Assembly (NCBI GenBank): GCA_965247055.1
Contig: CBDFGE010000006.1
Location: forward strand, 1-64,000
DNA from: CBDFGE01 sp965247055
GTDB lineage: Bacteria; Chloroflexota; Dehalococcoidia; Lucifugimonadales; JAGWBF01
Length of the DNA: 64,000 nt
Reading direction: 5' to 3'
Shown here: one piece after another, positions 41,262 through 49,999 of the stretch
How the letters are laid out: each line of letters begins with the position of its first letter
Numbering within the stretch: the stretch's first letter is position 1
Notes under the pieces: generated by a model
What the model saw: the letters and a program-made list of their open reading frames with translations, nothing else
The model's database searches: none
Told to the model about the DNA's origin: nothing
Made by a program: the position numbers and the translations under genes

Positions 41262-42350
41262 ATGAGCGACCCGTTCCTCAAGCTCAAGATCCGCAAGACC
41301 TACCCAGGGTTCAGACTGGAGGTGGACGCCTCCTTCCCAAAGGGCGTTACCGCCATCTTCGGTCCCTCTGGCAGCGGCAAGACCACCATCCTCAACTGCA
41401 TCGGTGGACTGGAAAGCCCCGACGAGGGCGAGATCTCTCTGGACGGCCGGCCCCTGTACTCCTCCTCCCGGGGCGTCAACCTCCGGCCAGAGAGGCGGCG
41501 CATGGGCTACATGTTCCAGGATGGCCTCCTGTTCCCCCACTATCGGGTGCGGGAGAATATCTCCTACGGGTTCCGTGCGACACCGCCAGAGCGACGCAGG
41601 GTGCGGCCCGACCAGCTGGTGGAGCTGCTGGAGCTTGGGCCCCTCATGGAGCGGCGTCCTTTGAGCCTTTCCGCCGGCGAGAGGCAGAGGGTGGCCCTGG
41701 CCCGGGCCCTGGCAACCTCTCCAGACCTGCTCCTTATGGACGAACCTCTGGCGTCCCTGGACATGGCCCTCCGCGGCCGGATCCTCCGCTACCTCAAGGA
41801 GCTTCACCAGGAGCTGGGCATATCCATGTTGTACGTCTCTCACAGCATCTCCGAGGTGCTGGCGATAGCCGGTGGGGCGCTGGTCATCTCCCATGGTAAG
41901 CAGATCGCCTACGACGAGCCTCACAGGGTCCTGCTGGAACCCTTCGTCCACTCCCTGGTGGAGAGTAGGGGTCTGGAGAACTTGCTGGACGTGGAGGTGT
42001 TGGAGCACGGCGCGGGCAACAGTCTTACCGGCGCGCGACTGGGGGAAACCCTGGTGTGGGTCCGCGGGCTGCCTCCGCACATACGGTCCGGCGATGCCGT
42101 ATCCATCGCCATCAGGGCCGGCGATATCATCGTGGCGGTGGACCGGCCTCAGCGGGTAAGCGCCAGGAACATACTCTCGGCCCGCATCCAGGGGATTCAC
42201 CGGGTGGAGGATAGCGTGCTCCTGTTCACCGACGTGGGGGCGCCTCTGATGGTGGAGATCACCCCCGAGGCCCTGGACTCCCTGGAGCTCCATGAGGGGC
42301 AGGACGTGTACCTCCTCATCAAGTCCAGCTCCATCGTCGTGCTGGGCTAG
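41262..42350 (+). CDS. modC: Molybdate ABC transporter ATPase ModC with TOBE domain
   Basis: 362 residues. Walker A FGPSGSGKTTILN, signature LSAGERQRVALARAL (SAGE instead of SGGE), Walker B LLLMDEPLASLD, switch His in VSHSI, and a C-terminal MOP/TOBE domain (SAGDAVSIAIRAGDIIVAVD read as DAVSIAIRAGDII, then VEITPEALDSLELHEGQDV). It may sense molybdate. Its end overlaps the stop of a convergent gene by four bases. Confidence 0.9.
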   Translation: MSDPFLKLKIRKTYPGFRLEVDASFPKGVTAIFGPSGSGKTTILNCIGGLESPDEGEISLDGRPLYSSSRGVNLRPERRRMGYMFQDGLLFPHYRVRENISYGFRATPPERRRVRPDQLVELLELGPLMERRPLSLSAGERQRVALARALATSPDLLLMDEPLASLDMALRGRILRYLKELHQELGISMLYVSHSISEVLAIAGGALVISHGKQIAYDEPHRVLLEPFVHSLVESRGLENLLDVEVLEHGAGNSLTGARLGETLVWVRGLPPHIRSGDAVSIAIRAGDIIVAVDRPQRVSARNILSARIQGIHRVEDSVLLFTDVGAPLMVEITPEALDSLELHEGQDVYLLIKSSSIVVLG

Positions 42351-43270
42351 CGGGGGGTGCGCCCGTCCCTGTGGGGCACCAGGATGGAGTAGAGGATGTC
42401 GTTCACGGGAGTGGGGACCCCCACCTCCCGCCCCATCCTGACCACGGCGCCGTTAAGAGCCTCGAGCTCCAGCGGCCTGCCCAGCTCCAGGTCCGTATGC
42501 ATCGATGCCTGGAGGTCCTTAGCGACGGTCTCCATGTACTCCATAGTCCTGGCCACCACCTCCGGGTCCAGTCCCACTCCTTTCGCCCTTCCCACGGCCT
42601 CCACCTCCTTCATGGCGGCCACGATGGTCCCCCGCGCCTCTGGGTGCGGCAGTAGCCTGCTTACGGGTACGCGGGCCGCGCTGGTCACCCCGGCCACGGT
42701 CGATATGAACAGGAACTTGGTCCACAGGTCCCTCACCACATCGTCGGAGACCTCGGTGGCGATTCCCGCGTCCATGAAGGTCTCCTGGATACGCTGGCAC
42801 CGGGGCGTGGTCCTGCCGTCGGTCTCGCCGAACACGATGCGGACCACATCCCCCGTCTGCCGTATCACGCCGGGGGCCTCGATCTGGGTCTCGATGTAGG
42901 CGGCGCCTGGCAGCACCCTCTCCCGCCCCACCCGGCGGGCCAGCTCCTCGGGGCCCTCCACGCCGTTCTGAAGCGTGAGCAGGGACGTGCCCTCTCCCAC
43001 CAGCGGCGCCAGGGCCGGCATCGCCACGGCGTTCTGGTAGGTCTTCACGGTGAGGAGCACCAGGTCCACGGGACCCACTCGGGAAGGCGCGTCGGTGGCA
43101 TCGACCCGCAGATAGAAGTCGCCCTTACTTCCCCTGACCCTCAGCCCGTGGGTCCGTATGGCCTCGAGGTGCGCTCCCCGGGCGATGAGGCTGACCTCGT
43201 TGCCCGCCCTCGCGAGGAGACCACCAAAGTAGCCTCCGACTCCTCCGGCCCCCATGACCGCTATGCGCAT
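42347..43270 (-). CDS. Ketopantoate reductase (ApbA/PanE) family protein, second copy
   Basis: ATG 43270 with GGAGG 5 bases upstream. 307 residues with GAGGVGGYFGGLLARAG, LVLLTVKTYQNAV (Lys), LQNGVEGPEELARRVG and the helical C-terminal domain with LWTKFLFISTVAGVTSAARV. Same family as the protein at 12209 but clearly diverged. Its neighbour across a divergent gap is a TPP-dependent enzyme acting on 2-oxoacids, so the substrate may be a 2-oxoacid. Confidence 0.82.
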   Translation of the reverse strand: MRIAVMGAGGVGGYFGGLLARAGNEVSLIARGAHLEAIRTHGLRVRGSKGDFYLRVDATDAPSRVGPVDLVLLTVKTYQNAVAMPALAPLVGEGTSLLTLQNGVEGPEELARRVGRERVLPGAAYIETQIEAPGVIRQTGDVVRIVFGETDGRTTPRCQRIQETFMDAGIATEVSDDVVRDLWTKFLFISTVAGVTSAARVPVSRLLPHPEARGTIVAAMKEVEAVGRAKGVGLDPEVVARTMEYMETVAKDLQASMHTDLELGRPLELEALNGAVVRMGREVGVPTPVNDILYSILVPHRDGRTPR

Positions 43271-43405
43271 AGCGACCTCCTCCGACAGCACAGTTCAAAG
43301 ATAACCCGTATCCCCCCACGGTTCAAGCCTGGCCTTGAACTCCCCCGCCACACCATGTAAGCTCTAATCGCGAAGGCCGCTGGGGGGGCGAAAGGAGTCA
43401 GCGCC

Positions 43406-45097
43406 ATGGCCAAACTCACCGGGGCCCACCTGATGGCCCGGGCCCTCAAGCTGGAGGGCATCCAGAAGATATTCACCATCGTGGGGGATACCATCCTGCC
43501 TCTGGTGGACGCTCTGGAGGACGAGGGGCTCCAGCTCATCGACACCCGCCACGAAGCGGCGGCCATGCACATGGCCGACGCCTGGGCCAGGGTCACCGGG
43601 GAGCCGGCCGTGGTCATGTGCACCGGCGGGCCGGGGTTCGCCAACGCCGTCTCGGCCCTGCCCAACATCTACACCTCCGAGAGCCCCGTCATATTCATCA
43701 GCGGCGCCAGCGAGCTCCCCGAGAAGGGTATGTATGCCTTTCAGGATATAGACCAGGTGGGTATGGCCACCCCGGTGACCAAGGGGGCCTGGCTCATCCA
43801 CGACCGGAGCCGCATCGCCGAGTATGTCGCCACCGCCTTCCGCACCGCGCTCTCAGGCCGGCCGGGGCCGGTGCACCTGACGATGCCTATAGACTTGCAG
43901 GAGCGGGTCGTCTCCGAGGATGAGATGCCCAGGTACCTACCCGGCGAGTACCGGAGCACTGGGCGCCCCCACGGCGACCCCAGCCTGATTCAGCAGGCCG
44001 TAAGGCTGCTCAACAAGGCGGAGCGTCCTGTGGTCATCGTCGCCAACGCCGCCCGCTACTCCCTGACCCCCGACTCGTTGCATGAGCTCGTGGAGCTCAC
44101 CGGCCTGCCCACCTTCACCATAGAGCAGTCCAGGGGGATGCTACCCGACGAGCATCCCCTCTGCTTCGGATACGCCGACGGAGCGCTGAACGCCACCGCC
44201 AGGCGGTTCCGGGAGGCGGATGTGGTGCTGCTCCTGGGAAAGCGATTTGACCACCGCTTCCGCTATGGAGAGCCCCCCTTCTTCGGCGTCGACGCCCATC
44301 TGATTCAGGTGGACCCCTCATCCCAGGAAATCGGCAGGAACCGTGGCGTCGCCGTGGGCATCGAGGGCAATATAGGTGCGGTGGTGGAGCAGCTTATGGC
44401 AGAGGCGAAAAAGCTGGTGTGGCCCTCTGAAAGGCTGGCTCCCTGGATTGCCCTGCTTAAGGAAGACCGGCGGGCCTGGCTGGAGCACCTGGAGTCCTTT
44501 GCCACCGGGGAGCTCCCGCTGCACCCGATGGGGGTCTTCAAGGAGGTGGAGCAACACATCAGCGGCGACGCGGTCCTGATTTTCGACGGTGGCGACTACG
44601 CCCAGTGGGGCCGGTCCTACTTGAAGGCGAGCAAGCTGGGCCGCTGGATGCGGCTGGGACCCCTGAGCCAGCTTGGGTGCGGGTTGCCCTATGCGCTGGC
44701 GGCGAGGCTGGCCTTACCCGAGGCCAGGGTGCTGCTATTCATAGGAGATGGCTCCCTCGGCTTTTACGCCATGGAGTACGATACGGCCATACGGCACAAC
44801 CTCCCATTCACCGCCATCATGGGCAACGATGACGCCTGGGGCATAGACAAGAACTTCCAGATGGCCTACTACGGTAGGGCGGTCGCTACAGACCTGCGCT
44901 CCGTCCGCTACGACCTGGTGGTGCAGGCGCTGGGCGGCTACGGCGAATACGTGGAACGGAGGGAGGACGTGGCTCCCGCCGTGGGCCGGGCCATAGCTTC
45001 GGGCATGCCCTCCCTGGTGAACGTCAGGGTGAGGTCCTCCCGCAGTCCCCTGGCCGACGCCATGGTGGCGAGGAAGATGGCCTCCCGGCAGGATTAG
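43406..45097 (+). CDS. Thiamine-diphosphate-dependent enzyme (acetolactate synthase-like)
   Basis: 563 residues with the three-domain layout: N-terminal PYR domain (FTIVGDTILPLVDALEDEGL, catalytic Glu in DTRHEAAAMHMADAW, CTGGPGFANAVSALPN), a middle domain, and the PP domain with FIGDGSLGFYAMEYDTAIRH and GNDDAWG (Mg-ThDP site). It belongs with acetolactate synthase/oxalyl-CoA decarboxylase-type enzymes. No small subunit or ADP-binding signature was seen. Exact substrate unknown. Confidence 0.88.
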   Translation: MAKLTGAHLMARALKLEGIQKIFTIVGDTILPLVDALEDEGLQLIDTRHEAAAMHMADAWARVTGEPAVVMCTGGPGFANAVSALPNIYTSESPVIFISGASELPEKGMYAFQDIDQVGMATPVTKGAWLIHDRSRIAEYVATAFRTALSGRPGPVHLTMPIDLQERVVSEDEMPRYLPGEYRSTGRPHGDPSLIQQAVRLLNKAERPVVIVANAARYSLTPDSLHELVELTGLPTFTIEQSRGMLPDEHPLCFGYADGALNATARRFREADVVLLLGKRFDHRFRYGEPPFFGVDAHLIQVDPSSQEIGRNRGVAVGIEGNIGAVVEQLMAEAKKLVWPSERLAPWIALLKEDRRAWLEHLESFATGELPLHPMGVFKEVEQHISGDAVLIFDGGDYAQWGRSYLKASKLGRWMRLGPLSQLGCGLPYALAARLALPEARVLLFIGDGSLGFYAMEYDTAIRHNLPFTAIMGNDDAWGIDKNFQMAYYGRAVATDLRSVRYDLVVQALGGYGEYVERREDVAPAVGRAIASGMPSLVNVRVRSSRSPLADAMVARKMASRQD

Positions 45098-45202
45098 CCG
45101 CAGCTCGAGGAGTGGTCCCACTGCGGGCCTCAGCCCTGCCTAGCCCCGTGCTAAAACCCACTCTGTCCGCCATCTGATCCCGGCGTCGCGGAGGTTTAAG
45201 AC

Positions 45203-46450
45203 ATGTCCAGAACGGAGCACGTTCAGGTCGCCAGACGGAGCTCCCCCGGGATCGCCCTCTGGCGAGAAGAGCACCCCCAGGAACGGCTGGACCTGAGCGG
45301 GGCGAATCTCAGCAACCTTAACCTCAACCGCGCTGACCTCAGCGGAGCCGACCTCAGTGGCGCGGACCTGTTGGGCGTGCGGCTGAACCAGGCCAACCTA
45401 CGGCGGGCGGACCTGAAGGGGGCCGTCGCCGTTATCGGTCAGCTCACGAGGGCCGACCTCAGGGAGGCCGACCTCAGCGGTGCGACGCTAAGAAGGTGCG
45501 ACCTGACCGGCGCGGACCTGGCCGGCGCGAACCTCAGTGGCGCCAACCTGTCCGGGGCCGTCCTGAGGGGTGCCAGCCTCGAAAACGCCCTCGCCGCCGG
45601 AGCCAACCTCAGCGGGGCAGATCTGAGCGGGGCCGGCCTCGGAGGCGCGGACCTGAGTGGGGCCGACCTGAGTAATGCCGGCCTCGCCGGGGCAGACCTC
45701 ACGGGTGCCAACCTGAGCAGAGCCACCTTCTACAGGACCTCCCTGGCCAGCTCCATATGGAGAGGGGCGGTCATGTTTCACACTGTCTTCGGGGACTGTG
45801 ACCTGTCCCAGGCCGTTGGGCTGGATCGGGCGGACCACCAGGGGCCGAGCGCCCTCGGCCTGGATACCCTGTCCCGCTCGGGAGGGACCTTGCCCCCGGA
45901 GTTCCTCCGGGGTACGGGGGCCCCCGAGAGTGCGGTCGAGTACATGAACGCCGTGTCCCAGGCTCCCGATCGCTTCTACACCTGCTTCATCTCCTGCTGC
46001 ACCGGCGACCTGGAGTTCACCCAGAGGCTCCAAGCCGGCCTCCAGGCCCGGGGTGTACGGTGCTGGTACCATGCCTCCGACGCCCGCCGGGGCCCCTGGA
46101 CGTCCGGGAATATCGACCGGGGCATCCGCTACTACGACAAGCTGGTGGTGGTGTGCTCCGAAGAGTCTCTGGCCAACGAGCTGCTGCGCGAGGGCGTCTC
46201 CCAGGGGATAGAGAGGCAGAACGCCACAGGCAGGTGGCTGTTCTACCCTGTCGCCGTGTCCGACGCCGTTTACAACCGTCGAAACAGGAACGTGCGCCTC
46301 CTCCAGCTCTGGCGCTACGTCACCTTCGACTTCCGCGCCTGGGAGGAGGCCTCAGCCTATGACGATGCCCTGGAAAGCCTCGCCGCCGGGCTGAACGGCG
46401 ACCAGGAAGCCTCGGCCGGACTCGTCCCCCTGGAAGAGGATCAGGGCTGA
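45203..46450 (+). CDS. Pentapeptide-repeat protein with C-terminal TIR domain
   Basis: 415 residues. Residues ~28-200 are about 30 tandem pentapeptides of the A(D/N)LSG type (RADLSGADLSGADL, ANLSGANLSGAVL), which form a right-handed square helix. Residues ~258-395 form a TIR domain: RFYTCFISCCTGDLEFTQRL, RGVRCWYHASDA, YDKLVVVCSEESLANELLRE and ATGRWLFYPVAVSDAVY. Glu330 in LLRE is a candidate catalytic residue for NAD+ cleavage. TIR domains fused to repeats act in bacterial antiphage signalling, but no other defence gene is next to it. Role inferred from domains only. Confidence 0.85.
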   Translation: MSRTEHVQVARRSSPGIALWREEHPQERLDLSGANLSNLNLNRADLSGADLSGADLLGVRLNQANLRRADLKGAVAVIGQLTRADLREADLSGATLRRCDLTGADLAGANLSGANLSGAVLRGASLENALAAGANLSGADLSGAGLGGADLSGADLSNAGLAGADLTGANLSRATFYRTSLASSIWRGAVMFHTVFGDCDLSQAVGLDRADHQGPSALGLDTLSRSGGTLPPEFLRGTGAPESAVEYMNAVSQAPDRFYTCFISCCTGDLEFTQRLQAGLQARGVRCWYHASDARRGPWTSGNIDRGIRYYDKLVVVCSEESLANELLREGVSQGIERQNATGRWLFYPVAVSDAVYNRRNRNVRLLQLWRYVTFDFRAWEEASAYDDALESLAAGLNGDQEASAGLVPLEEDQG

Positions 46451-46459
46451 GCGGACGCG

Positions 46460-46822
46460 CTAGCCCCCGCCGGGTTCGGCCTTTATTACTGCCCGGCGAT
46501 GGCTGCCCTCGCCGATCTTGGTCTCCCCGTCGTAGGCCTCCACTTTGAAAGTGAGCCGGTTCCTCTCCACGCCGGTAAGCTCGGCGAACGCGGTTATCCT
46601 GGCTCCCATGGGAGAGGGCGCGAGGTGGCGCACGTTTACCTCGTAGCCCACCGAGGTCTGACCCGGCTCCAGAAGGCTGTCAATGGCGTCGACGGAGGCC
46701 TGCTCCATAAGAAGGATCATGGATGGGGTGCTGAACCTGTCCATGTGGTGGGCCACATTGTGCTCGCAGACGACCGTATCCTTTTGGCCTCGCAGTCCCG
46801 GTGCTATCTTCTCACTGAGCAT
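46460..46822 (-). CDS. Hotdog-fold thioesterase, FlK-like
   Basis: 120 residues with VCEHNVAHHMDRFSTPSMIL, LMEQASVDAIDSLLEPGQTS, GYEVNVRHLAPSPMGARI and a final GEGSHRRAVI. The Thr/Glu/His set resembles fluoroacetyl-CoA thioesterase-type proteins, which are common as housekeeping thioesterases. Substrate unknown. Confidence 0.75.
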   Translation of the reverse strand: MLSEKIAPGLRGQKDTVVCEHNVAHHMDRFSTPSMILLMEQASVDAIDSLLEPGQTSVGYEVNVRHLAPSPMGARITAFAELTGVERNRLTFKVEAYDGETKIGEGSHRRAVIKAEPGGG

Positions 46823-46909
46823 CCTTCCTCCCTTTGATGGCCCGGAGCCCGGTGTCCCAGCCGGCCGCGCAGGCGGAATCCGGCGGCTCCTTGCGTTTCA
46901 TCCCCCATT

Positions 46910-46948
46910 CTACGATGGGACTGGGTGAAGCGCTACACCCCATCGTAG
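46910..46948. other. Inverted repeat upstream of argF
   Basis: CTACGATGGG at 46910-46919 pairs perfectly with CCCATCGTAG at 46939-46948 across a 19-base loop, between the thioesterase gene and the argF promoter. It may be an operator or a hairpin; the type is not decided. Confidence 0.5.
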
Positions 46949-46958
46949 CTGGCTGCCC

Positions 46959-46987
46959 TTGAACCCACGTCTGTTTTGAGATATGAT
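46959..46987 (+). promoter_or_regulatory. argF operon promoter
   Basis: TTGAAC at 46959-46964, 17 bases, TATGAT at 46982-46987. The start codon is 20 bases further on, so the leader is very short. Confidence 0.65.
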
Positions 46988-47007
46988 GCTGGCCGACGGG
47001 GGGTAAA

Positions 47008-47919
47008 ATGCAAGGAAAGGACCTTCTTTCCATCCTGGACCTGAGCTCACAGGAAATCATCCGCATCGTCGAGAGGGCACACCAGATAACGCAGGAGCCC
47101 GCTCGGCCGGTGCTATCCGGGAAGACGGTGGCCCTCCTCTTCGAGAAGCCCTCGCTGCGCACCCGGGCCAGCTTCGAGGTGGCAGTGCACCAGCTGGGCG
47201 GATACTCCTTCCATCTGGGCGCCAGCGAGGTGGGCCTGGGGGTACGGGAGCCCGTTGCCGACATCGCCCGCGTCCTGTCGCGCTATGTGGACTGCATCGT
47301 CGCCCGGGTATTTTCCCACTCCACTCTGGAGGAGCTTGGGGCGCACGCATCGGTTCCGGTTATCAACGCCCTCTCCGACTGGGAGCACCCGTGCCAGACC
47401 CTGGGAGACCTCCAGACCGTACTGGCGCACAAGGGCGGACTGGAGGGGGTCAAGGTGGCCTATGTGGGAGATGGGAACAACGTTGCCCGAAGTCTCTGCC
47501 TGGGGACGGCTTCGGTGGGCGCCAGATTCGCCATCGCGTCCCCGGTGGGGTACGGACTGGACGAAGACACCCTGTCCAGGGCGCGGGGGCGTGCGTCGGC
47601 GTGGGGCACGGAGCTCGAGATAACCGTGGAACCCCGGGAGGCCGTCTCCGGTGCCGACGTCATCTACACGGATGTGTGGACCAGCATGGGGCAGGAGGCG
47701 GAGGCGGAGGTAAGGCGCCGGGACTTTAGAGGTTACACGATAGGCCCTGAGCTCCTGTCCTGCGCCCGTCAAGGGGCCCTACTAATGCATCCCATGCCAG
47801 CTCACTATGGCGAGGAGGTGCCACTGGGGATGCTTTCGCATCCCCAGTCGGTGGTCTTCGACCAGGCGGAGAACCGGCTCCATGCCCAGAAGGCCACCCT
47901 GGAGCTGGTGTTCGGGTAG
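47008..47919 (+). CDS. argF: Ornithine carbamoyltransferase
   Basis: 303 residues with the carbamoyl phosphate site FEKPSLRTRASFE, the HPCQ motif in DWEHPCQTLGD, and DVWTSMGQEAE. The usual HCLPAH ornithine loop reads HPMPAHYGEE here, so the conserved Cys is replaced. This could tune or change activity, yet the rest is a clear OTC of normal length. It makes citrulline in arginine synthesis. It heads an operon with der, plsY and gpsA; no other arg genes are near. Confidence 0.88.
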   Translation: MQGKDLLSILDLSSQEIIRIVERAHQITQEPARPVLSGKTVALLFEKPSLRTRASFEVAVHQLGGYSFHLGASEVGLGVREPVADIARVLSRYVDCIVARVFSHSTLEELGAHASVPVINALSDWEHPCQTLGDLQTVLAHKGGLEGVKVAYVGDGNNVARSLCLGTASVGARFAIASPVGYGLDEDTLSRARGRASAWGTELEITVEPREAVSGADVIYTDVWTSMGQEAEAEVRRRDFRGYTIGPELLSCARQGALLMHPMPAHYGEEVPLGMLSHPQSVVFDQAENRLHAQKATLELVFG

Positions 47920-47931
47920 CGGGTGAACATA

Positions 47932-49254
47932 ATGGCTCAACCCCTGGTAGCCATCGTCGGCCGGCCCAACGTGGGCAAGTCCACCCTCTTCAACCGCATC
48001 ACCGGCCAGAGGCAGGCCATCGTCACCGATCTACCCGGCACCACCCGGGACCGTCTCCTGGCCGAGGTGTCCTGGGAGGGGCGACGGTTTACCCTGGTGG
48101 ACACCGGCGGACTGGAACCCAGGCCCCAGGACCCCATGTTCGAGAAGGTCAAGGCCCAGGTGGAGGCCGCGGTCTCCGAGGCCGACCTGATCATCTTCAT
48201 GACGGACGCCGGCGATGGCCTTACTCCTGCGGATGAGGAGGTCGCTGCCTGGCTGAGGCGTACCAGCAAACCCCTTGTGGTCGCGGTAAACAAGGTGGAC
48301 AACCAGATGCGGGAGGCCTCCGCCAGCGAGTTCTACCAGCTGGGCCTCGCGGACCCCCTCCTGGTGAGCGCGTACCACAACCTGGGCATCTATGACCTCA
48401 TGGAGAGGGTGCTGTCCCTCCTCCCGGCTCCTCATGACGAGGAAGAGCCGGCTCCGGATGAGGCGATCAGGTTGGCCATCGTTGGCAGGACCAACGTAGG
48501 CAAGTCGATGCTCCTCAACGCCATCCTTGGGGAGGAACGGGCCATCGTGAGCGAGATTCCCGGCACCACCCGGGACGCCCTGGACACCCGCTTCATCTTT
48601 GGGGACCAGCCGGTGGTCGTGATAGATACCGCGGGTATACGGCGCCGGGGCAGAGTGGAGAAGGGCATCGAGTATTTCAGCGTGCTCCGGGCCGTCCGGG
48701 CCGTCCAGCGGTGCGACGTCGTCCTTCTGGTGATGGACGCCACCGAGCTGGCCACCGCCCAGGACGCCCACATATCGGCTTACGCCTGGGACGGCTACAA
48801 GGGGCTGATTGGGGTGATAAACAAGTGGGACCTGGCATCCCAGGGAGAGGGTATGGAGCGCGAGGAGGCCGTGCACACGGTCAGGAAGCGGCTCCACTTC
48901 ATGCCCTACGTGCCCCTAAGCTTTACGTCGGCGCTGCTGGGGGAGGGCATCGGGGAGCTGATGGCCCTGGCGATCCAGATATACAAGGAGCGGATGACCC
49001 GCATTCCCACAGGACAGCTACAGAGGGCCCTGAGGGAGGCCCTGGTAGATCACCTCCCTCCCCGCGTCAAGGGCAAGAGGCCCAAGATCGACGAAGTGAG
49101 GCAGGTCGACGTAAATCCGCCGACCCTTGTCTTCGCCGTGAGGGACCCGAAACTGATACACTTTTCCTACGAGCGCTACCTGCAAAACCGGTTCAGGTCC
49201 AGCTTTGGCTTTACCCACACGCACCTGAGGATCATTTTCCGGGAGAAGATCTGA
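47932..49254 (+). CDS. der: Ribosome-assembly GTPase Der
   Basis: ATG 47932 gives 440 residues (a GTG three codons earlier is possible). Two tandem GTPase domains: IVGRPNVGKSTLFN, LVDTGG, NKVD in the first; IVGRTNVGKSMLLN, VIDTAGI, NKWD in the second; a KH-like C-terminal domain (PRVKGKRPKIDEVRQVDVNP) follows. It assists 50S assembly. Gap to argF is 12 bases. Confidence 0.97.
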   Translation: MAQPLVAIVGRPNVGKSTLFNRITGQRQAIVTDLPGTTRDRLLAEVSWEGRRFTLVDTGGLEPRPQDPMFEKVKAQVEAAVSEADLIIFMTDAGDGLTPADEEVAAWLRRTSKPLVVAVNKVDNQMREASASEFYQLGLADPLLVSAYHNLGIYDLMERVLSLLPAPHDEEEPAPDEAIRLAIVGRTNVGKSMLLNAILGEERAIVSEIPGTTRDALDTRFIFGDQPVVVIDTAGIRRRGRVEKGIEYFSVLRAVRAVQRCDVVLLVMDATELATAQDAHISAYAWDGYKGLIGVINKWDLASQGEGMEREEAVHTVRKRLHFMPYVPLSFTSALLGEGIGELMALAIQIYKERMTRIPTGQLQRALREALVDHLPPRVKGKRPKIDEVRQVDVNPPTLVFAVRDPKLIHFSYERYLQNRFRSSFGFTHTHLRIIFREKI

Positions 49255-49258
49255 GGGT

Positions 49259-49996
49259 ATGGTCGCCATCATATTGAGCCTCTTCGTGCTGCCCATCCTG
49301 GCTATATACGTGACGGTGATTCTTGTTGTGCTGGACATGGACCGCACCTACGGCCAGTACGCCCTCATCCTTCCCGTCGCCTACGTGCTGGGCTCCATAC
49401 CATGGGGTGTCCTTATAGCCCAGGGGCTAAAGGGCGTAGACATACGAGAGTACGGGAGCGGGAAGACCGGCACCTCTAACGTGCTCAGGACAGCCGGGGG
49501 TCCCTACGCGGCCCTTGCGTTGGCCTTGGACCTGAGCAAGGGTCTGACGGCGGTATTCCTGGCCAGCGTGGTCGCCGACAGCGCCAGCGCCGAGGCGGCT
49601 ACGGGACTTGCAGCCCTGATAGGGCACAACTGGTCGATTTTCTTGAGCTTCAAAGGGGGAAGGGGGATAGCCACGGGACTGGGCGGGCTGCTGGTCATGG
49701 AACCACTGGCCGGCGCTATAGCGTTGGCCGGCTTCATCCCGGTTACCCTCCTTACCCGGTACCTGTCCCTGGGGTCCATCGTAGCGGTCTTGCTGGCCTT
49801 TCTCTCGGTGTTAGCGATGGTCCTCCTGGACCGCTCTCCCACGGTCTACCTCTCCTACACGGGGATAGGCGGCGCCATCATTATCTGGCAGCACAGGGAC
49901 AACATCCGGCGCCTTCTCCACGGGGATGAGCGCAGACTTGGGCAACGGGCCAAGAGGATCGGCAAAGCCTCCACGCCCGGTGTAGGCCCAGGCTGA
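49259..49996 (+). CDS. plsY: Glycerol-3-phosphate acyltransferase PlsY
   Basis: 245 residues with several membrane helices, an unusual extra N-terminal helix (LFVLPILAIYVTVILVVL) before the usual start VAYVLGSIPWGVLIA, and the motifs EYGSGKTGTSNVLRTAG, FKGGRGIATGLGG, and a C-terminal region typical of PlsY. It transfers acyl from acyl phosphate to glycerol-3-phosphate; its product substrate comes from the next gene, gpsA. Confidence 0.92.
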   Translation: MVAIILSLFVLPILAIYVTVILVVLDMDRTYGQYALILPVAYVLGSIPWGVLIAQGLKGVDIREYGSGKTGTSNVLRTAGGPYAALALALDLSKGLTAVFLASVVADSASAEAATGLAALIGHNWSIFLSFKGGRGIATGLGGLLVMEPLAGAIALAGFIPVTLLTRYLSLGSIVAVLLAFLSVLAMVLLDRSPTVYLSYTGIGGAIIIWQHRDNIRRLLHGDERRLGQRAKRIGKASTPGVGPG

Positions 49997-49999
49997 CCG

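Noticed and set aside
40653..42293. A 546-codon minus-strand frame over modB and modC
   Set aside because: Antisense shadow of two well-defined genes.
45439..45726. Minus-strand frame with RSAPARPAPLRSAP repeats
   Set aside because: It is the reverse image of the pentapeptide repeats, not a gene.
45280..45760. CRISPR or satellite-like DNA repeat
   Set aside because: The 15-bp periodicity comes from coding pentapeptides; there are no spacers between repeats.
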